Origin: Collinsella aerofaciens
Lineage (GTDB): Bacteria; Actinomycetota; Coriobacteriia; Coriobacteriales; Coriobacteriaceae
Length of the DNA stretch: 64,000 nt
Direction of reading: 5' to 3'
Assembly (NCBI GenBank): GCA_021639365.1
Contig: JAJXHK010000007.1
Span: forward strand, 1 to 64,000
The notes under the pieces are model-generated. The model was not told where the DNA came from, did not search any database, and saw only the letters and a list, made by a program, of their open reading frames with translations. The number at the start of each line of letters is the position of its first letter. Positions within the stretch are counted from its first letter, which is position 1. The position numbers and the translations under genes are program-made. Shown here piece by piece: positions 31,906 to 41,102 of this stretch.

Positions 31906-32928
31906 ATGGCACAGGAAGCGACCGCCAACGAGCAAAAGAAATTCAAGGTCCCGCGCATCCCGGGCGACATCATGATCTATCCGATGATCGTCGGTCTTTT
32001 GCTCAACACCTTCTGCCCGCAGGTTTTTGAGATCGGCGGCTTCTTTACGGCTGCCTGCCGCGGTGGCTCCAATACCATCGTCGCCGCGATCCTGCTGTTT
32101 GTGGGCGCCGGCATCAGCTTTAAGTCCACGCCGGGTGCCATCAAGACCGGTATCGTCGTGCTGATCCCCAAGCTGGTCGTCGCAGCGGCCCTCGGCCTGG
32201 GCGTAGCATATTTCTTTAACGACAACTTCCTGGGTCTGAGCTCCGTGTCTATCATCGGCGGCATCACGTTTTGCAACATGGCGCTCTATACGGGCATCAT
32301 GGGCGAGTTCGGCGATGAGTCCGAGCAGGGCGCCGTCGGTATCCTGTTCTTTACGGCTGGCCCCGCCGTCACGATGATCATCCTCGGTGTTTCCGGCCTC
32401 GCCAACATTCCCATTGGCACCATTATCGGCTCCATCTTGCCACTCGTTATTGGCATGGTTCTGGGCAACCTGTTCCCGTTTATCAAGAACCTGCTGGTTC
32501 CCGGTGCCAATCCCGCGATTGCCGTCATCGGATTTCAGCTCGGTGCGTCCATGAGCCTGTCGAGCTTTATCACCGGCGGTATTTCCGGCATCTTGCTGGG
32601 CCTTGTCACGCTGTTTGTCGTCGGTCCCATCACCTTTGCGTGCGAGCGTCTGTGCGGCGGCAATGGCAAGGCCGCTGTGGCTTGCTCCACCATTGCCGGC
32701 ACGGCTATGACCACACCGGTTGCCCTCGCCGAGGTCGCACCGCGCTACGCCGAGCTTGCGCCCACCGCGTACGCTCAGATCGCCACCGCCGTTATCATCA
32801 CGGCGATCATGGCTCCGATTCTGACTGGCTGGGTCGACAAGAAGTTCTGCCAAGGCAAGGAGGATCTGTCGCCTGTCGGTGTCGAGGCCATCGAGGAGGC
32901 CGTCGCGACTGACATCGATGGCGAGTAG
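31906..32928 (+). CDS. kdgT: 2-keto-3-deoxygluconate permease
   Basis: Proton-coupled importer of 2-keto-3-deoxygluconate, a product of pectin and uronate breakdown. The 340-residue protein has ten hydrophobic segments and matches KdgT throughout, including IPGDIMIYPMIVGLLLN, FTAACRGGSN, SIIGGITFCNMALY, AIAVIGFQLGASM and STIAGTAMTTPVALA. ATG 31906 follows a GGAAATGGGG stretch. No KDG kinase or aldolase lies nearby, so the catabolic steps must be elsewhere. Two hairpins follow the gene. Confidence 0.9.
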   Translation: MAQEATANEQKKFKVPRIPGDIMIYPMIVGLLLNTFCPQVFEIGGFFTAACRGGSNTIVAAILLFVGAGISFKSTPGAIKTGIVVLIPKLVVAAALGLGVAYFFNDNFLGLSSVSIIGGITFCNMALYTGIMGEFGDESEQGAVGILFFTAGPAVTMIILGVSGLANIPIGTIIGSILPLVIGMVLGNLFPFIKNLLVPGANPAIAVIGFQLGASMSLSSFITGGISGILLGLVTLFVVGPITFACERLCGGNGKAAVACSTIAGTAMTTPVALAEVAPRYAELAPTAYAQIATAVIITAIMAPILTGWVDKKFCQGKEDLSPVGVEAIEEAVATDIDGE

Positions 32929-32977
32929 CGATCGATACCCATCAATGATGCCGGCGTGTGCAATTCGCGCCGTATGG

Positions 32978-33017
32978 GCGCCCGAACAGAAACTGTTTTG
33001 CAGTGATGTTCGGGCGC
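32978..33017 (+). terminator. Hairpin after kdgT
   Basis: GCGCCCGAACA at 32978-32988 pairs perfectly with TGTTCGGGCGC at 33007-33017. No long T-run follows (TCTGCTATTAT), so it may stabilise or terminate only weakly. Confidence 0.55.
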
Positions 33018-33028
33018 TCTGCTATTAT

Positions 33029-33063
33029 CCCCTTTACCCCTGCGGAGTAAAGGGGTGTTTATT
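33029..33063 (+). terminator. Second hairpin after kdgT
   Basis: CCCCTTTAC at 33029-33037 pairs with GTAAAGGGG at 33047-33055 and is followed by TGTTTATT. Together with the preceding hairpin it isolates kdgT from the GGDEF gene. Confidence 0.6.
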
Positions 33064-33118
33064 GCCCTGATTCGAATTGGGCGATTCTGACCACTTGGAT
33101 ATTGAAGGGATGGCGCTA

Positions 33119-34261
33119 GTGGTTAAGGCACTCAAGATTGAGATATTCGTGCTATGCATGATTGTTCTTATCGGGCTTGCCGTGCGAAGTCGTCGCTCCT
33201 TGTTCTCGAGCACCCAGCAGCTATTGTTTAGCATGCTTGGCTACACCTCTGCCGCGTACATATTATTCGATATGATCTGGACGCTTTCGGACGGTGTGGA
33301 CGGCACGTTGGGCATTGCTGCCAACTGGATTTCCAACGCGGTTTCGTTTTCGCTCTTTGCTATCGCGTGTCTCATCTGGTTTATCTATTCCGAGACGGTG
33401 CAGGGTTCTCGCATTTTGACCGCGCGCTCTAGAGTGGCGCTTGTAACGTCGCCTACGGCTCTGGTGGTCGTGCTGGCGTTTACCAGTTACTGGACGCACG
33501 CCCTGTTCTATATCGATTCGCAGGGCGTGTATCGTCGCGGCTTTGCCTATATGATCCAGCCCATCGTCAGCTACTGTTACGTTATACATACGTCCCTGCA
33601 TGCGTTTGTGCAATCTCGCAGGGTCGAGAGCCTGCAGACGAAGGCCATCTATCGAACCTTGGCATTTTTCGCCATTCCGGCCCTGGTGGGCGGTACCTTT
33701 CAGGTCGTATACTCGGTGCCCGGCCTTTGTGTCGGCATAATGATTAGCATGTTGCTGCTCTACATCATCTACCAGGAGCAGCTCATCTCGACCGACCCGT
33801 TGACTGGACTTAACAATCGCAACCGTTTTGAGACCTATATGCTGTCGCTCTTCTCAAATGTGGATCAGGCCGAAGATGTATATCTGCTTATGATGGACGC
33901 CGACGGCTTTAAGCAGATTAACGATCGCTATGGGCATGTGGAGGGCGACCACGCTCTTCAGGTCATATCTGCTGCGCTCAAAGAAGTCTGCTCGGCGTCT
34001 GGCGGCTTTATCGCACGTTATGGTGGCGATGAGTTCGTGGTGCTCCAAAAGGCAGTGGCGGAACAGGATATCATGCATCTGTGCGCGACAATCAACGACG
34101 AGCTCGCGCGCGCCGAGGTTCCGTATCTGTTGCGGATGTCCATCGGCTACGCACGGGTTGGTGATGGCGTCGATACCTGGCAAGACTTGCTTCGTGCTGC
34201 CGACGCGGAGCTCTACCGCGTAAAGCGCGAGAAGAAGAAGGCTGGCGTCCAGATACGCTAG
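33119..34261 (+). CDS. Membrane-bound GGDEF diguanylate cyclase
   Basis: Predicted to make cyclic di-GMP from GTP at the membrane. The protein of 380 residues has about seven hydrophobic segments (residues 1-220) and a GGDEF domain (about 230-380) opening with STDPLTGLNNRNRFE. The active site RYGGDEF is intact. The inhibitory I-site RxxD expected just before it is absent (SASG occupies the position), so product feedback is likely missing. GTG 33119 is preferred because AAGGG at 33105-33109 lies 9 nt upstream; ATG 33110 directly abuts that site. It stands alone between hairpins. The sensory membrane part resembles no named domain I can assign. Confidence 0.87.
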   Translation: MVKALKIEIFVLCMIVLIGLAVRSRRSLFSSTQQLLFSMLGYTSAAYILFDMIWTLSDGVDGTLGIAANWISNAVSFSLFAIACLIWFIYSETVQGSRILTARSRVALVTSPTALVVVLAFTSYWTHALFYIDSQGVYRRGFAYMIQPIVSYCYVIHTSLHAFVQSRRVESLQTKAIYRTLAFFAIPALVGGTFQVVYSVPGLCVGIMISMLLLYIIYQEQLISTDPLTGLNNRNRFETYMLSLFSNVDQAEDVYLLMMDADGFKQINDRYGHVEGDHALQVISAALKEVCSASGGFIARYGGDEFVVLQKAVAEQDIMHLCATINDELARAEVPYLLRMSIGYARVGDGVDTWQDLLRAADAELYRVKREKKKAGVQIR

Positions 34262-34304
34262 AAAAAGGGGCACACGACCGTTGCGATGGTCGTGCGCCCC
34301 TTTT
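34262..34304. terminator. Strong hairpin terminator
   Basis: AAAAGGGGC at 34263-34271 and an inner CACGACC pair with GGTCGTG and GCCCCTTTT ending at 34304, with single A/C mismatches at the junction. Poly-T on one strand and poly-A on the other allow use from both sides. Confidence 0.8.
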
Positions 34305-34452
34305 GCGTTTGTGGGGGTCACCGGTCATAATGCCCAGGCGCGGTGCGGCAAGACGGGCGTCTGCCGCCGCGACTCGGTGCGAAATCAACGAGAACCAGTG
34401 CATTCCATTAAGCTAAAGTGTGTGAAGGCTCTCCCTAAAAAAGGTGAGCTCT

Positions 34453-35388
34453 CTAGGCTTTTTTGGGTTTGTTGACGATGATGATGCCGCTGCAGACCAA
34501 GAGCAGGGCAACGATGACAGTAACGGGGCTCGTGCCGGCGCCCTCGCCAAGCAGCAGCGCGCTCAGCAGCACACCAAAGACGGGGTTCATAAAGCCAAAG
34601 ACCGAGACGCGGCTGACGGGGTTGACGGCAAGCAGGCGCGACCACAGCGAGTAGGCTACTGCGGAGATAAGCGCCATGTAGATGATGAGCGCGATGGCGG
34701 GGGCAATCGCCGTGGGGGAGAGCGCGCCACCCATCAAAAAGCCGATGGCGGTGAGGGCCAGGCCGCCGACCAAGAACTGCCACCCGGCAAGTAAGACGCC
34801 GTTGTGCTCGCGCGAGAAGATGCCGATCAGGCAGGTCGAAAGGGCACCCGCGACGGTGGAGGCCAGGATAAAGCCCTCGCCGTCGAGCGTAAAGCCAAAG
34901 GTGCCGCCCGCGCTCGAAAGGTTGACGAGCGCGACACCGGCAAAGCCCAGCACACAGCCGAGCACCTTGGCCACATCGAGCTTTTCGGTGCGAAACGCCA
35001 GGGCGGCAAAGAGGATGGCTAGGAAGTTGGCGCTGGCCTCGATGATGGAGCTCGACATGGCGCTGGCGCGCGAGAGTCCCAGGTAGAAAAAGAAGTACTG
35101 GCCGATAGTCTGGAAGAGCGACAACGTGAGGATGGGCTTGATGTCGCGCGCTTGCGGAACGAGCGGACGGCGCTGGGCCACACTCATGCCAACAATGACC
35201 AGCATGCCGGCAAGGGTGAAGCGCAGACCCGCGAAGAGCAGCTGCGAGGCGCTATCGTGCGCGGGGATGCCAAAGAGCGCATAGCCGATTTTGATGCAGG
35301 GGAAAGCCGACCCCCAGAGCGCGCAACAAACAAGGCAGCCCAGGATGAGTCCGGGTAGGGTGGCGAGATACGGCTTGCGGCTTTCCAT
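34453..35388 (-). CDS. EamA/DMT-family transporter
   Basis: A 311-residue membrane protein with ten hydrophobic segments in two repeats of the EamA domain. Typical features are ALWGSAFPCIKIGY in the first helix, FFFYLGLSRASAM, and a second repeat with YSLWSRLLAVNPVSRVSVFGFMNPVFGVLLSALLLGE features (conserved PVF and GE). Members export amino acids or metabolites; the substrate is not readable. ATG 35388 has AGGAAGG 5 nt upstream; a longer frame to 35430 runs through the purL terminator and is rejected. It lies just downstream of purL on the same strand but behind a terminator. Confidence 0.88.
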   Translation of the reverse strand: MESRKPYLATLPGLILGCLVCCALWGSAFPCIKIGYALFGIPAHDSASQLLFAGLRFTLAGMLVIVGMSVAQRRPLVPQARDIKPILTLSLFQTIGQYFFFYLGLSRASAMSSSIIEASANFLAILFAALAFRTEKLDVAKVLGCVLGFAGVALVNLSSAGGTFGFTLDGEGFILASTVAGALSTCLIGIFSREHNGVLLAGWQFLVGGLALTAIGFLMGGALSPTAIAPAIALIIYMALISAVAYSLWSRLLAVNPVSRVSVFGFMNPVFGVLLSALLLGEGAGTSPVTVIVALLLVCSGIIIVNKPKKA

Positions 35389-35411
35389 GGTGTCCTTCCT
35401 GTATGCGCGAA

Positions 35412-35450
35412 GCAAAAAAGAACCCGCCACCGGGTGTGCCGGTGGCGGGT
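35412..35450 (-). terminator. Rho-independent terminator of purL
   Basis: ACCCGCCACCGG at 35422-35433 pairs with CCGGTGGCGGGT at 35439-35450. On the minus strand the stem is followed by TCTTTTTT. It separates purL from the DMT gene. Confidence 0.85.
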
Positions 35451-35487
35451 GATGTTACCCGAGGGGATTGTACCCGATGGGAAAGCT

Positions 35488-38400
35488 TTAGGCGAAGTAG
35501 GCTACGCCGCTCTCAAAGATCGGCATGAACTTATCGCCGGGGACATGCTCGGGCACGTTGCGGTACAGGTTGTCGCCGCGACGCTCGGCGTGGCCCATCT
35601 TGCCCAGGACGCGGCCGTCGGGGCTCGTGATGCCCTCGATGGCGAGTGCGGAGCCGTTGGGGTTGACGGAAAGATCCATGCTGGGCTTGCCGTCCTCGCC
35701 CACGTACTGCGTGGCGACCTGGCCGTTGGCGATAAGCTGGGCGAGCACCTCGTCGTTAGCGACGAAGCGGCCCTCGCCGTGACTGATGGCGACGGTGTAG
35801 GGGTCGTCCAGGCTGCACTGCGACAGCCACGGGGACAGGTTGGACGAGATGCGGGTGCGCACCAGACGGCTCTGGTGGCGACCGATGGTGTTGAACGTCA
35901 ACGTGGGCGCATCGGGCGTGGCGTCGACGATGTCACCGTAGGGCACCAGGCCGAGCTTGATCAGGGCCTGGAAGCCGTTGCAGATGCCCAGCATCAGGCC
36001 ATCGCGGGCCTTGAGCAGGTCGCGGACTGCCTCGGTGACCTCGGGAGCGCGGAAGAACGCCGTGATGAACTTGGCAGAGCCGTCGGGCTCGTCGCCGCCC
36101 GAGAAGCCGCCGGGGATCATAACGATCTGGCTTGTACGGATGCGGTGGGCAAGCTCGTGGGTGCTCTCGGCGACGGCCTCGGGCGTGAGGTTGTTGATCA
36201 CGAAGGTGTCGGCCTCGGCACCGGCGGCACGGAAGGCGCGGGCGCTGTCGTACTCGCAGTTGTTGCCGGGGAACACGGGGATGATCACGCGCGGGCGGGC
36301 GATCTTGGCGCCGCCGTACACGTGGATATCCTTGGCGCGGAAGTCGATGGTCTCGACCTCGGGGGTCTCGCCGGCGCTGCGGTAGGCGAAGACGCCCTCG
36401 ATGCCGCTCTCCCAGGCCTCCTGGAGCTCGGAGAGCTCGATGACTTCGGAACCGGTGTCGATGACATAGCCCTCGACGGTGGTGCCCAGGGGCTCGACGA
36501 CAACGCCGTCGGCGACCTCGGGCAGCTCGGCATCCTCGGCGAGCTCGATGATAAAGCTACCGTAGAGCGGGGTGAAGAGGCTCTCCACGTCCACATCCTC
36601 GGCAAGCTCGATACCGATCTGGTTGCCGACGCACATTTTAAAGAGGCTCTCGGCGCCGCAGCCGTAGCCGGGCGTGGAGATGGCCAGGGCGTTGCCGTTG
36701 GCGGTGAGCGCCTCGACGGCGTCAAACGCGGCGAGCAGCTGCTGGGCATCGGGGCGGTAATCCTCGCCGTAGGTGGCGGGGGCGATGCGGACGACGCGGT
36801 GCGTGAGGCCCTTGAACTCGGGCGAGACGGCACGGGCGGCCTTACCCACGGCAACAGCGAAGCTGATCAGGGTCGGCGGAACGTTGAGCTCACCGGCCTC
36901 GTCCTCAAACGAGCCGCTCATAGAGTCCTTGCCGCCGATGGCGCCGGCACCCAGATCGACCTGGGCCATAAGGGCGCCCAGGACGGCTGCCATGGGCTTG
37001 CCCCAACGCTCGGCCTCGGTGCGCAGGCGCTCGAAGTACTCCTGGAAGGAGAGATAGGCGCGCTTGTGCTCAAAGCCGGCGGCCACGAGCTTGGCGATGG
37101 ACTCGACCACGGACAGGTAAGCGCCCGCAAACTGGTCGGTCTCCATCAGGTAGGGGTTGAAGCCCCATGCCATAGCGCTTGCCGTGGTGGTCTCGCCGTC
37201 CACGGGGAACTTGGCGACCATAGCCGAGCTGGGGGTGAGCTGCGTCTTGCCGCCAAAGGGCATGAGTACGGTCGCGGCACCGATGGTGGAGTCGAAGCGT
37301 TCGGAAAGGCCCTTGTTGGAGGCGACGTTGAGGTCGGTGACGAGCGAGGTCATGCGCTCGGCAAGCGTGGTGCCAGCCCAGCTGGGCTGCCACACGCTAC
37401 GGGCGCACACGTGGGCGACCTGGTGCTTGGGTGCGCCGTTGGAGTTGAGGAACTCGCGGGACAGGTCGACGATGGCGACGCCGTTCCAGGCCATGCGCAT
37501 GCGCGGCTCGGCGGTAACCTCGGCGATAACGGTCGCCTCGAGGTTCTCCTCGGCGGCGTAGCCCATGAACTCCTCGACGTCACCGTCGGCGACGGCGCAG
37601 GCCATGCGCTCCTGGGACTCGGAGATAGCGAGCTCGGTGCCGTCCAGGCCGTCGTACTTCTTGGTCACGGTGTCCAGGTCGACATACAGGCCGTCGGCAA
37701 GCTCACCCACGGCGACCGAGACGCCGCCGGCGCCAAAGTCGTTGCAGCGCTTGACCAGGCGGCAGGCGTCGCCGCGGCGGAAGAGGCGCTGCAGCTTGCG
37801 CTCGACCGGGGCGTTGCCCTTCTGGACCTCGGCACCCGAGGTCTCGATGGACTCGGTGTTCTGGGTCTTGGATGAGCCGGTGGCACCGCCGATGCCGTCA
37901 CGGCCGGTGCGGCCGCCCAGCAGGATGATTTTGTCGGTGGGGGCGGGGCACTCGCGACGCACGTGGTTTGCCGGGGTAGCGCCCACGACGGCGCCGACCT
38001 CCATGCGCTTGGCCACGTAGCCGGGGTGATAGAGTTCGTTGACCTGACCGGTGGCAAGGCCGATCTGGTTGCCGTAGCTGGAGTAGCCGGCGGCAGCAGT
38101 GGTTACGAGTTTGCGCTGCGGCAGCTTGCCCTCGAGCGTCTCGGAAACCGGGACGGTGGGGTCGCCGGCGCCGGTGACGCGCATGGCCTGGTACACATAG
38201 CTGCGGCCCGAGAGCGGGTCACGGATGGCGCCGCCCACGCAGGTGGCGGCACCGCCGAAGGGCTCGATCTCGGTCGGGTGGTTGTGGGTCTCGTTCTTAA
38301 AGAGGAACAGCCAGTCCTGATCCTCGCCATCGACATCGACCTTCACCTTGACGGTGCAGGCGTTGATCTCCTCGGACTCGTCGACATCGGTCATGACGCC

Positions 38401-39234
38401 GGTCTTCTTAAGGTACTTGGCGCCGATGGTGCCCATGTCCATGAGGCAGACGGGCTTGGCGTCGCGACCGAGCTCGTGGCGCATCTCCATGTAGCGGTCG
38501 AAGGCCTGCTGCACCACGGCGTCGTCGATCGTCACGTCGTCCAGGACGGTGCCGAAGGTGGTGTGGCGGCAGTGATCGGACCAGTAGGTGTCGATCACGC
38601 GGATCTCGGTGATGGTGGGGTCGCGATCCTCATCGCGGAAGTACTGCTGGCAGAAGGCGATGTCCGCCTCGTCCATGGCAAGACCGCGCTCGGAGATAAA
38701 GGCGGCAAGGCCGGCCTCGTCGAGCTCGCGGAAGCCGTCGAGCACCTCGACGGGCGCAGGCTCGGGGGTCTCCATGTACAGTGTCTTGGGCAGGTCGAGC
38801 GAGGCGATGCGCGCCTCGACGGGGTTCACCACGTAGTGCTTGATGGCCTCGACGGCGGCTTCGTCCAGAGCGCCCGAGATCATATAGACCTTGGCGGAGC
38901 GCACGGCGGGGCGCTCGCCCTGGCTGATGAGCTGCACGCACTCGCTGGCGGAGTCGGCGCGCTGGTCAAACTGGCCAGGCAGGAATTCGACGGCAAAGAC
39001 GGCGCCGTCGCTTGCGGGGAGCTCGTCGTAGGTCACATCGACCTGGGGCTCGCTAAAGACGGTCGGCACGCAGGAGCGGAAAAGCTCCTCGTCGATGCCC
39101 TCGACGTCGTAGCGGTTGATGATCCTCAGGGCCTCGATGCCCTTGATGCCGAGAATCTCGGTCAGCTCGCCCTTGAGCTGCTGAGCCTCGACGTCGAACC
39201 CGGGTTTCTTCTCCACGTAGATACGAGAGACCAT
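35488..39234 (-). CDS. purL: Phosphoribosylformylglycinamidine synthase, single-chain
   Basis: Fourth step of purine synthesis: FGAR plus glutamine and ATP to FGAM. The protein of 1248 residues is the long single-chain type. It has an N-terminal PurS-like region, two AIRS-type ATP domains (conserved DTYWSDHCRHTTF, FKNETHNHPTEIEPFGGAATC, GGRTGRDGIGGATGSSKT), and a C-terminal glutamine amidotransferase. The amidotransferase shows the nucleophile Cys in LGICNGFQ and the His in ISHGEGRF. It opens MVSRIYVEKKPGFD behind an AGGAA site, which fixes the start at 39234 rather than the longer frame to 39342. It is a single-gene unit with a strong terminator. No other purine gene lies in the window. Confidence 0.95.
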   Translation of the reverse strand: MVSRIYVEKKPGFDVEAQQLKGELTEILGIKGIEALRIINRYDVEGIDEELFRSCVPTVFSEPQVDVTYDELPASDGAVFAVEFLPGQFDQRADSASECVQLISQGERPAVRSAKVYMISGALDEAAVEAIKHYVVNPVEARIASLDLPKTLYMETPEPAPVEVLDGFRELDEAGLAAFISERGLAMDEADIAFCQQYFRDEDRDPTITEIRVIDTYWSDHCRHTTFGTVLDDVTIDDAVVQQAFDRYMEMRHELGRDAKPVCLMDMGTIGAKYLKKTGVMTDVDESEEINACTVKVKVDVDGEDQDWLFLFKNETHNHPTEIEPFGGAATCVGGAIRDPLSGRSYVYQAMRVTGAGDPTVPVSETLEGKLPQRKLVTTAAAGYSSYGNQIGLATGQVNELYHPGYVAKRMEVGAVVGATPANHVRRECPAPTDKIILLGGRTGRDGIGGATGSSKTQNTESIETSGAEVQKGNAPVERKLQRLFRRGDACRLVKRCNDFGAGGVSVAVGELADGLYVDLDTVTKKYDGLDGTELAISESQERMACAVADGDVEEFMGYAAEENLEATVIAEVTAEPRMRMAWNGVAIVDLSREFLNSNGAPKHQVAHVCARSVWQPSWAGTTLAERMTSLVTDLNVASNKGLSERFDSTIGAATVLMPFGGKTQLTPSSAMVAKFPVDGETTTASAMAWGFNPYLMETDQFAGAYLSVVESIAKLVAAGFEHKRAYLSFQEYFERLRTEAERWGKPMAAVLGALMAQVDLGAGAIGGKDSMSGSFEDEAGELNVPPTLISFAVAVGKAARAVSPEFKGLTHRVVRIAPATYGEDYRPDAQQLLAAFDAVEALTANGNALAISTPGYGCGAESLFKMCVGNQIGIELAEDVDVESLFTPLYGSFIIELAEDAELPEVADGVVVEPLGTTVEGYVIDTGSEVIELSELQEAWESGIEGVFAYRSAGETPEVETIDFRAKDIHVYGGAKIARPRVIIPVFPGNNCEYDSARAFRAAGAEADTFVINNLTPEAVAESTHELAHRIRTSQIVMIPGGFSGGDEPDGSAKFITAFFRAPEVTEAVRDLLKARDGLMLGICNGFQALIKLGLVPYGDIVDATPDAPTLTFNTIGRHQSRLVRTRISSNLSPWLSQCSLDDPYTVAISHGEGRFVANDEVLAQLIANGQVATQYVGEDGKPSMDLSVNPNGSALAIEGITSPDGRVLGKMGHAERRGDNLYRNVPEHVPGDKFMPIFESGVAYFA

Positions 39235-39343
39235 TGGTTCCTGCCTTCCTGATCGGTTGGGCGTACGGTACGGTATGCGGCAGCGGTCGGTTTGCGGGGT
39301 CTGCCCTGCGGTCGCCTTGAGCCACATGTTTGTAAACCTCACT

Positions 39344-39349
39344 ATGATA
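39344..39349 (-). promoter_or_regulatory. Possible -10 box of purL
   Basis: TATCAT on the minus strand lies about 110 nt before the purL start. No good -35 box is found 16-18 nt upstream. The leader in between shows no purine riboswitch that I can recognise. Confidence 0.25.
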
Positions 39350-39418
39350 CGACAGCTCGCGGCGCGTTGAGGACGGCGAGGGTGCTACAGTGAAGCGCAA
39401 ACAAGAGAAAGGCATCAC

Positions 39419-40981
39419 ATGGCATTCGTTTCACTCGCCATCATTGCACTCGTGGCCTTTGCGAGTCCTTTTATCGCCTCGGCGATTCCTGGAAAACCTG
39501 TTCCTGAGACGGTCTTTTTGCTCGTGTTCGGCGCGGTGCTGGGACCTCATATGCTCGGCGTCATCCATGTAGATACCGAGGTCTCGCTTGTGTCCGAGCT
39601 CGGTCTGGCCTTTTTGTTCTTGCTTGCCGGCTTTGAGATCGATCCCAAGAGCATCACGGGCGTCGAGGGGCGCTACGGCTTGGCGACGTGGGTCGTCACG
39701 TTTGGTATCGCCTGGCTTGCCGTGCGCTTTACCCCGTGGTTCTCGGTCAGTCATTTCGACGGTATCGCCGTGACGCTTGCCCTTACTTCGACGGCGCTCG
39801 GCACACTCGTGCCCATCATGCGTGAGCGCTCGCTCTCTGGCACGCGTGTGGGCGACTCGATTCTCGCGTATGGCACCTGGGGCGAACTTGGACCCGTGCT
39901 TGCTATGTCGGTGTTGCTGTCTGCCCGCACTGGAATCCAAACGCTCGTAATCCTTGGCTTGTTTGCGGTGGTTTGCGTGTTGCTGGCCGTGGTTCCAAGC
40001 CGCTCCAAGCGCGTCGGCAGCCGCTTCTTTGCGTTTGTCGAGGAACGTGCCGATACCACGTCGCAGACCTTCGTGCGCCTGACGGTGCTCATCCTGGTCA
40101 CGCTCGTGGCGTTCTCGGCCGTCTTTGATCTCGACATCGTGTTGGGTTCTTTTGCCGCCGGCTTTGTCCTGCGCTATATCATCCCCGAGGGCAACCATAC
40201 GCTCGAGACCAAGCTCGACGGCCTGGCCTACGGCTTTTTGATTCCGGTGTTCTTTACCGTATCGGGCGCAAAGATCGACCTGACGGCCGTGGCGTCGCGC
40301 CCGGGCTTGCTCGCGGGCTTTATCGTGGCGTTGTTGATTATTCGTGCCGTGCCCATTCTTATCTCTATGAGCATTTGTCCTGCGACGCGCGATGTCTCGG
40401 CGTATGGCCGCATCACCGTGGCGCTCTACTGCACCACGGCGCTGCCGATCATCGTTGCCGTGACGAGCGTTGCCGTCAACGCGGGTGCGCTGTCGCAAGA
40501 CATCGCGTCGGTTATGGTTGCCGCCGGCGCCATCACGGTGTTCTTGATGCCATTGCTCGCGCAGCTCTTCTACCGCGTGGTCGACGCCGCACCGGTCGCC
40601 GCCGTGGCAGAGGTTGCCGAGCGCCCTGCCGAGGCACTCGATATCCTGCGTGCCCATCACGATTTGGCGAGTCTGCTCGCACGAGAGCACGAGCTGCTGA
40701 CCTCTCATGGCCATGGTCGCGTATTCGAGGGCCTGCCTACGCTTGATACGATTGCCGAGCGTCTTTCCGCCGAGGCGGCGAGTGGCCACATCGATGCCCG
40801 CATCGTGGACGCGGCGCACCTGCTTGCCGACAAGACCTATGGAGACGAGGTCGACCCGTCCGAGATGACTCCGCGCGAGCGTCGCCGCCTGGAGCGCGCC
40901 AAGCTCGCCGTGCGCGAATACCGCCGCCGCATGCTGGAGCTCTATGCGAGCGATGAAGCCCAGGACGACGACGGCAAGTAG
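39419..40981 (+). CDS. Kef/CPA2-type cation:proton antiporter
   Basis: Monovalent cation/proton antiporter of the CPA2 family. The 520-residue protein has about twelve hydrophobic segments (residues 1-390). Conserved regions include FLFLLAGFEIDPKSI, TSTALGTLVPIMRE, AYGTWGELGPVLAMSV and LGSFAAGFVLRYI, plus FFTVSGAKIDL. A C-terminal cytosolic helix-rich tail of about 125 residues (ending ERAKLAVREYRRRMLELYA) is not a TrkA_N domain, so the usual nucleotide-binding regulator is absent. AGAAAGG precedes the ATG at 39419. It is divergent from purL and convergent with the SDR gene. Confidence 0.88.
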   Translation: MAFVSLAIIALVAFASPFIASAIPGKPVPETVFLLVFGAVLGPHMLGVIHVDTEVSLVSELGLAFLFLLAGFEIDPKSITGVEGRYGLATWVVTFGIAWLAVRFTPWFSVSHFDGIAVTLALTSTALGTLVPIMRERSLSGTRVGDSILAYGTWGELGPVLAMSVLLSARTGIQTLVILGLFAVVCVLLAVVPSRSKRVGSRFFAFVEERADTTSQTFVRLTVLILVTLVAFSAVFDLDIVLGSFAAGFVLRYIIPEGNHTLETKLDGLAYGFLIPVFFTVSGAKIDLTAVASRPGLLAGFIVALLIIRAVPILISMSICPATRDVSAYGRITVALYCTTALPIIVAVTSVAVNAGALSQDIASVMVAAGAITVFLMPLLAQLFYRVVDAAPVAAVAEVAERPAEALDILRAHHDLASLLAREHELLTSHGHGRVFEGLPTLDTIAERLSAEAASGHIDARIVDAAHLLADKTYGDEVDPSEMTPRERRRLERAKLAVREYRRRMLELYASDEAQDDDGK

Positions 40982-41019
40982 CAAGGAATGTCGGGATACG
41001 GGTTCCGTCCAAATAATAG

Positions 41020-41060
41020 AAGGCGCGCTGCCTGCGTTTGATACAGGCAGCGCGCCTTTT
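41020..41060. terminator. Bidirectional terminator
   Basis: AAGGCGCGCTGCCTG at 41020-41034 pairs perfectly with CAGGCAGCGCGCCTT ending at 41058, followed by TT. It serves the antiporter gene and the convergent SDR gene. Confidence 0.85.
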
Positions 41061-41102
41061 GCGTTGAGCTCCGTTGAGGTTCGAAGTCGAAACTTTCGAC
41101 CT

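Noticed and set aside
35434..37875. 813-codon open frame antisense to purL
   Set aside because: It mirrors purL codon by codon in a GC-rich gene, with repetitive low-complexity translation and no domain. purL is certain, so this is a shadow frame.
39235..39418. Purine riboswitch before purL
   Set aside because: I could not recognise the conserved purine-aptamer junction in the leader; only a possible -10 box is visible.
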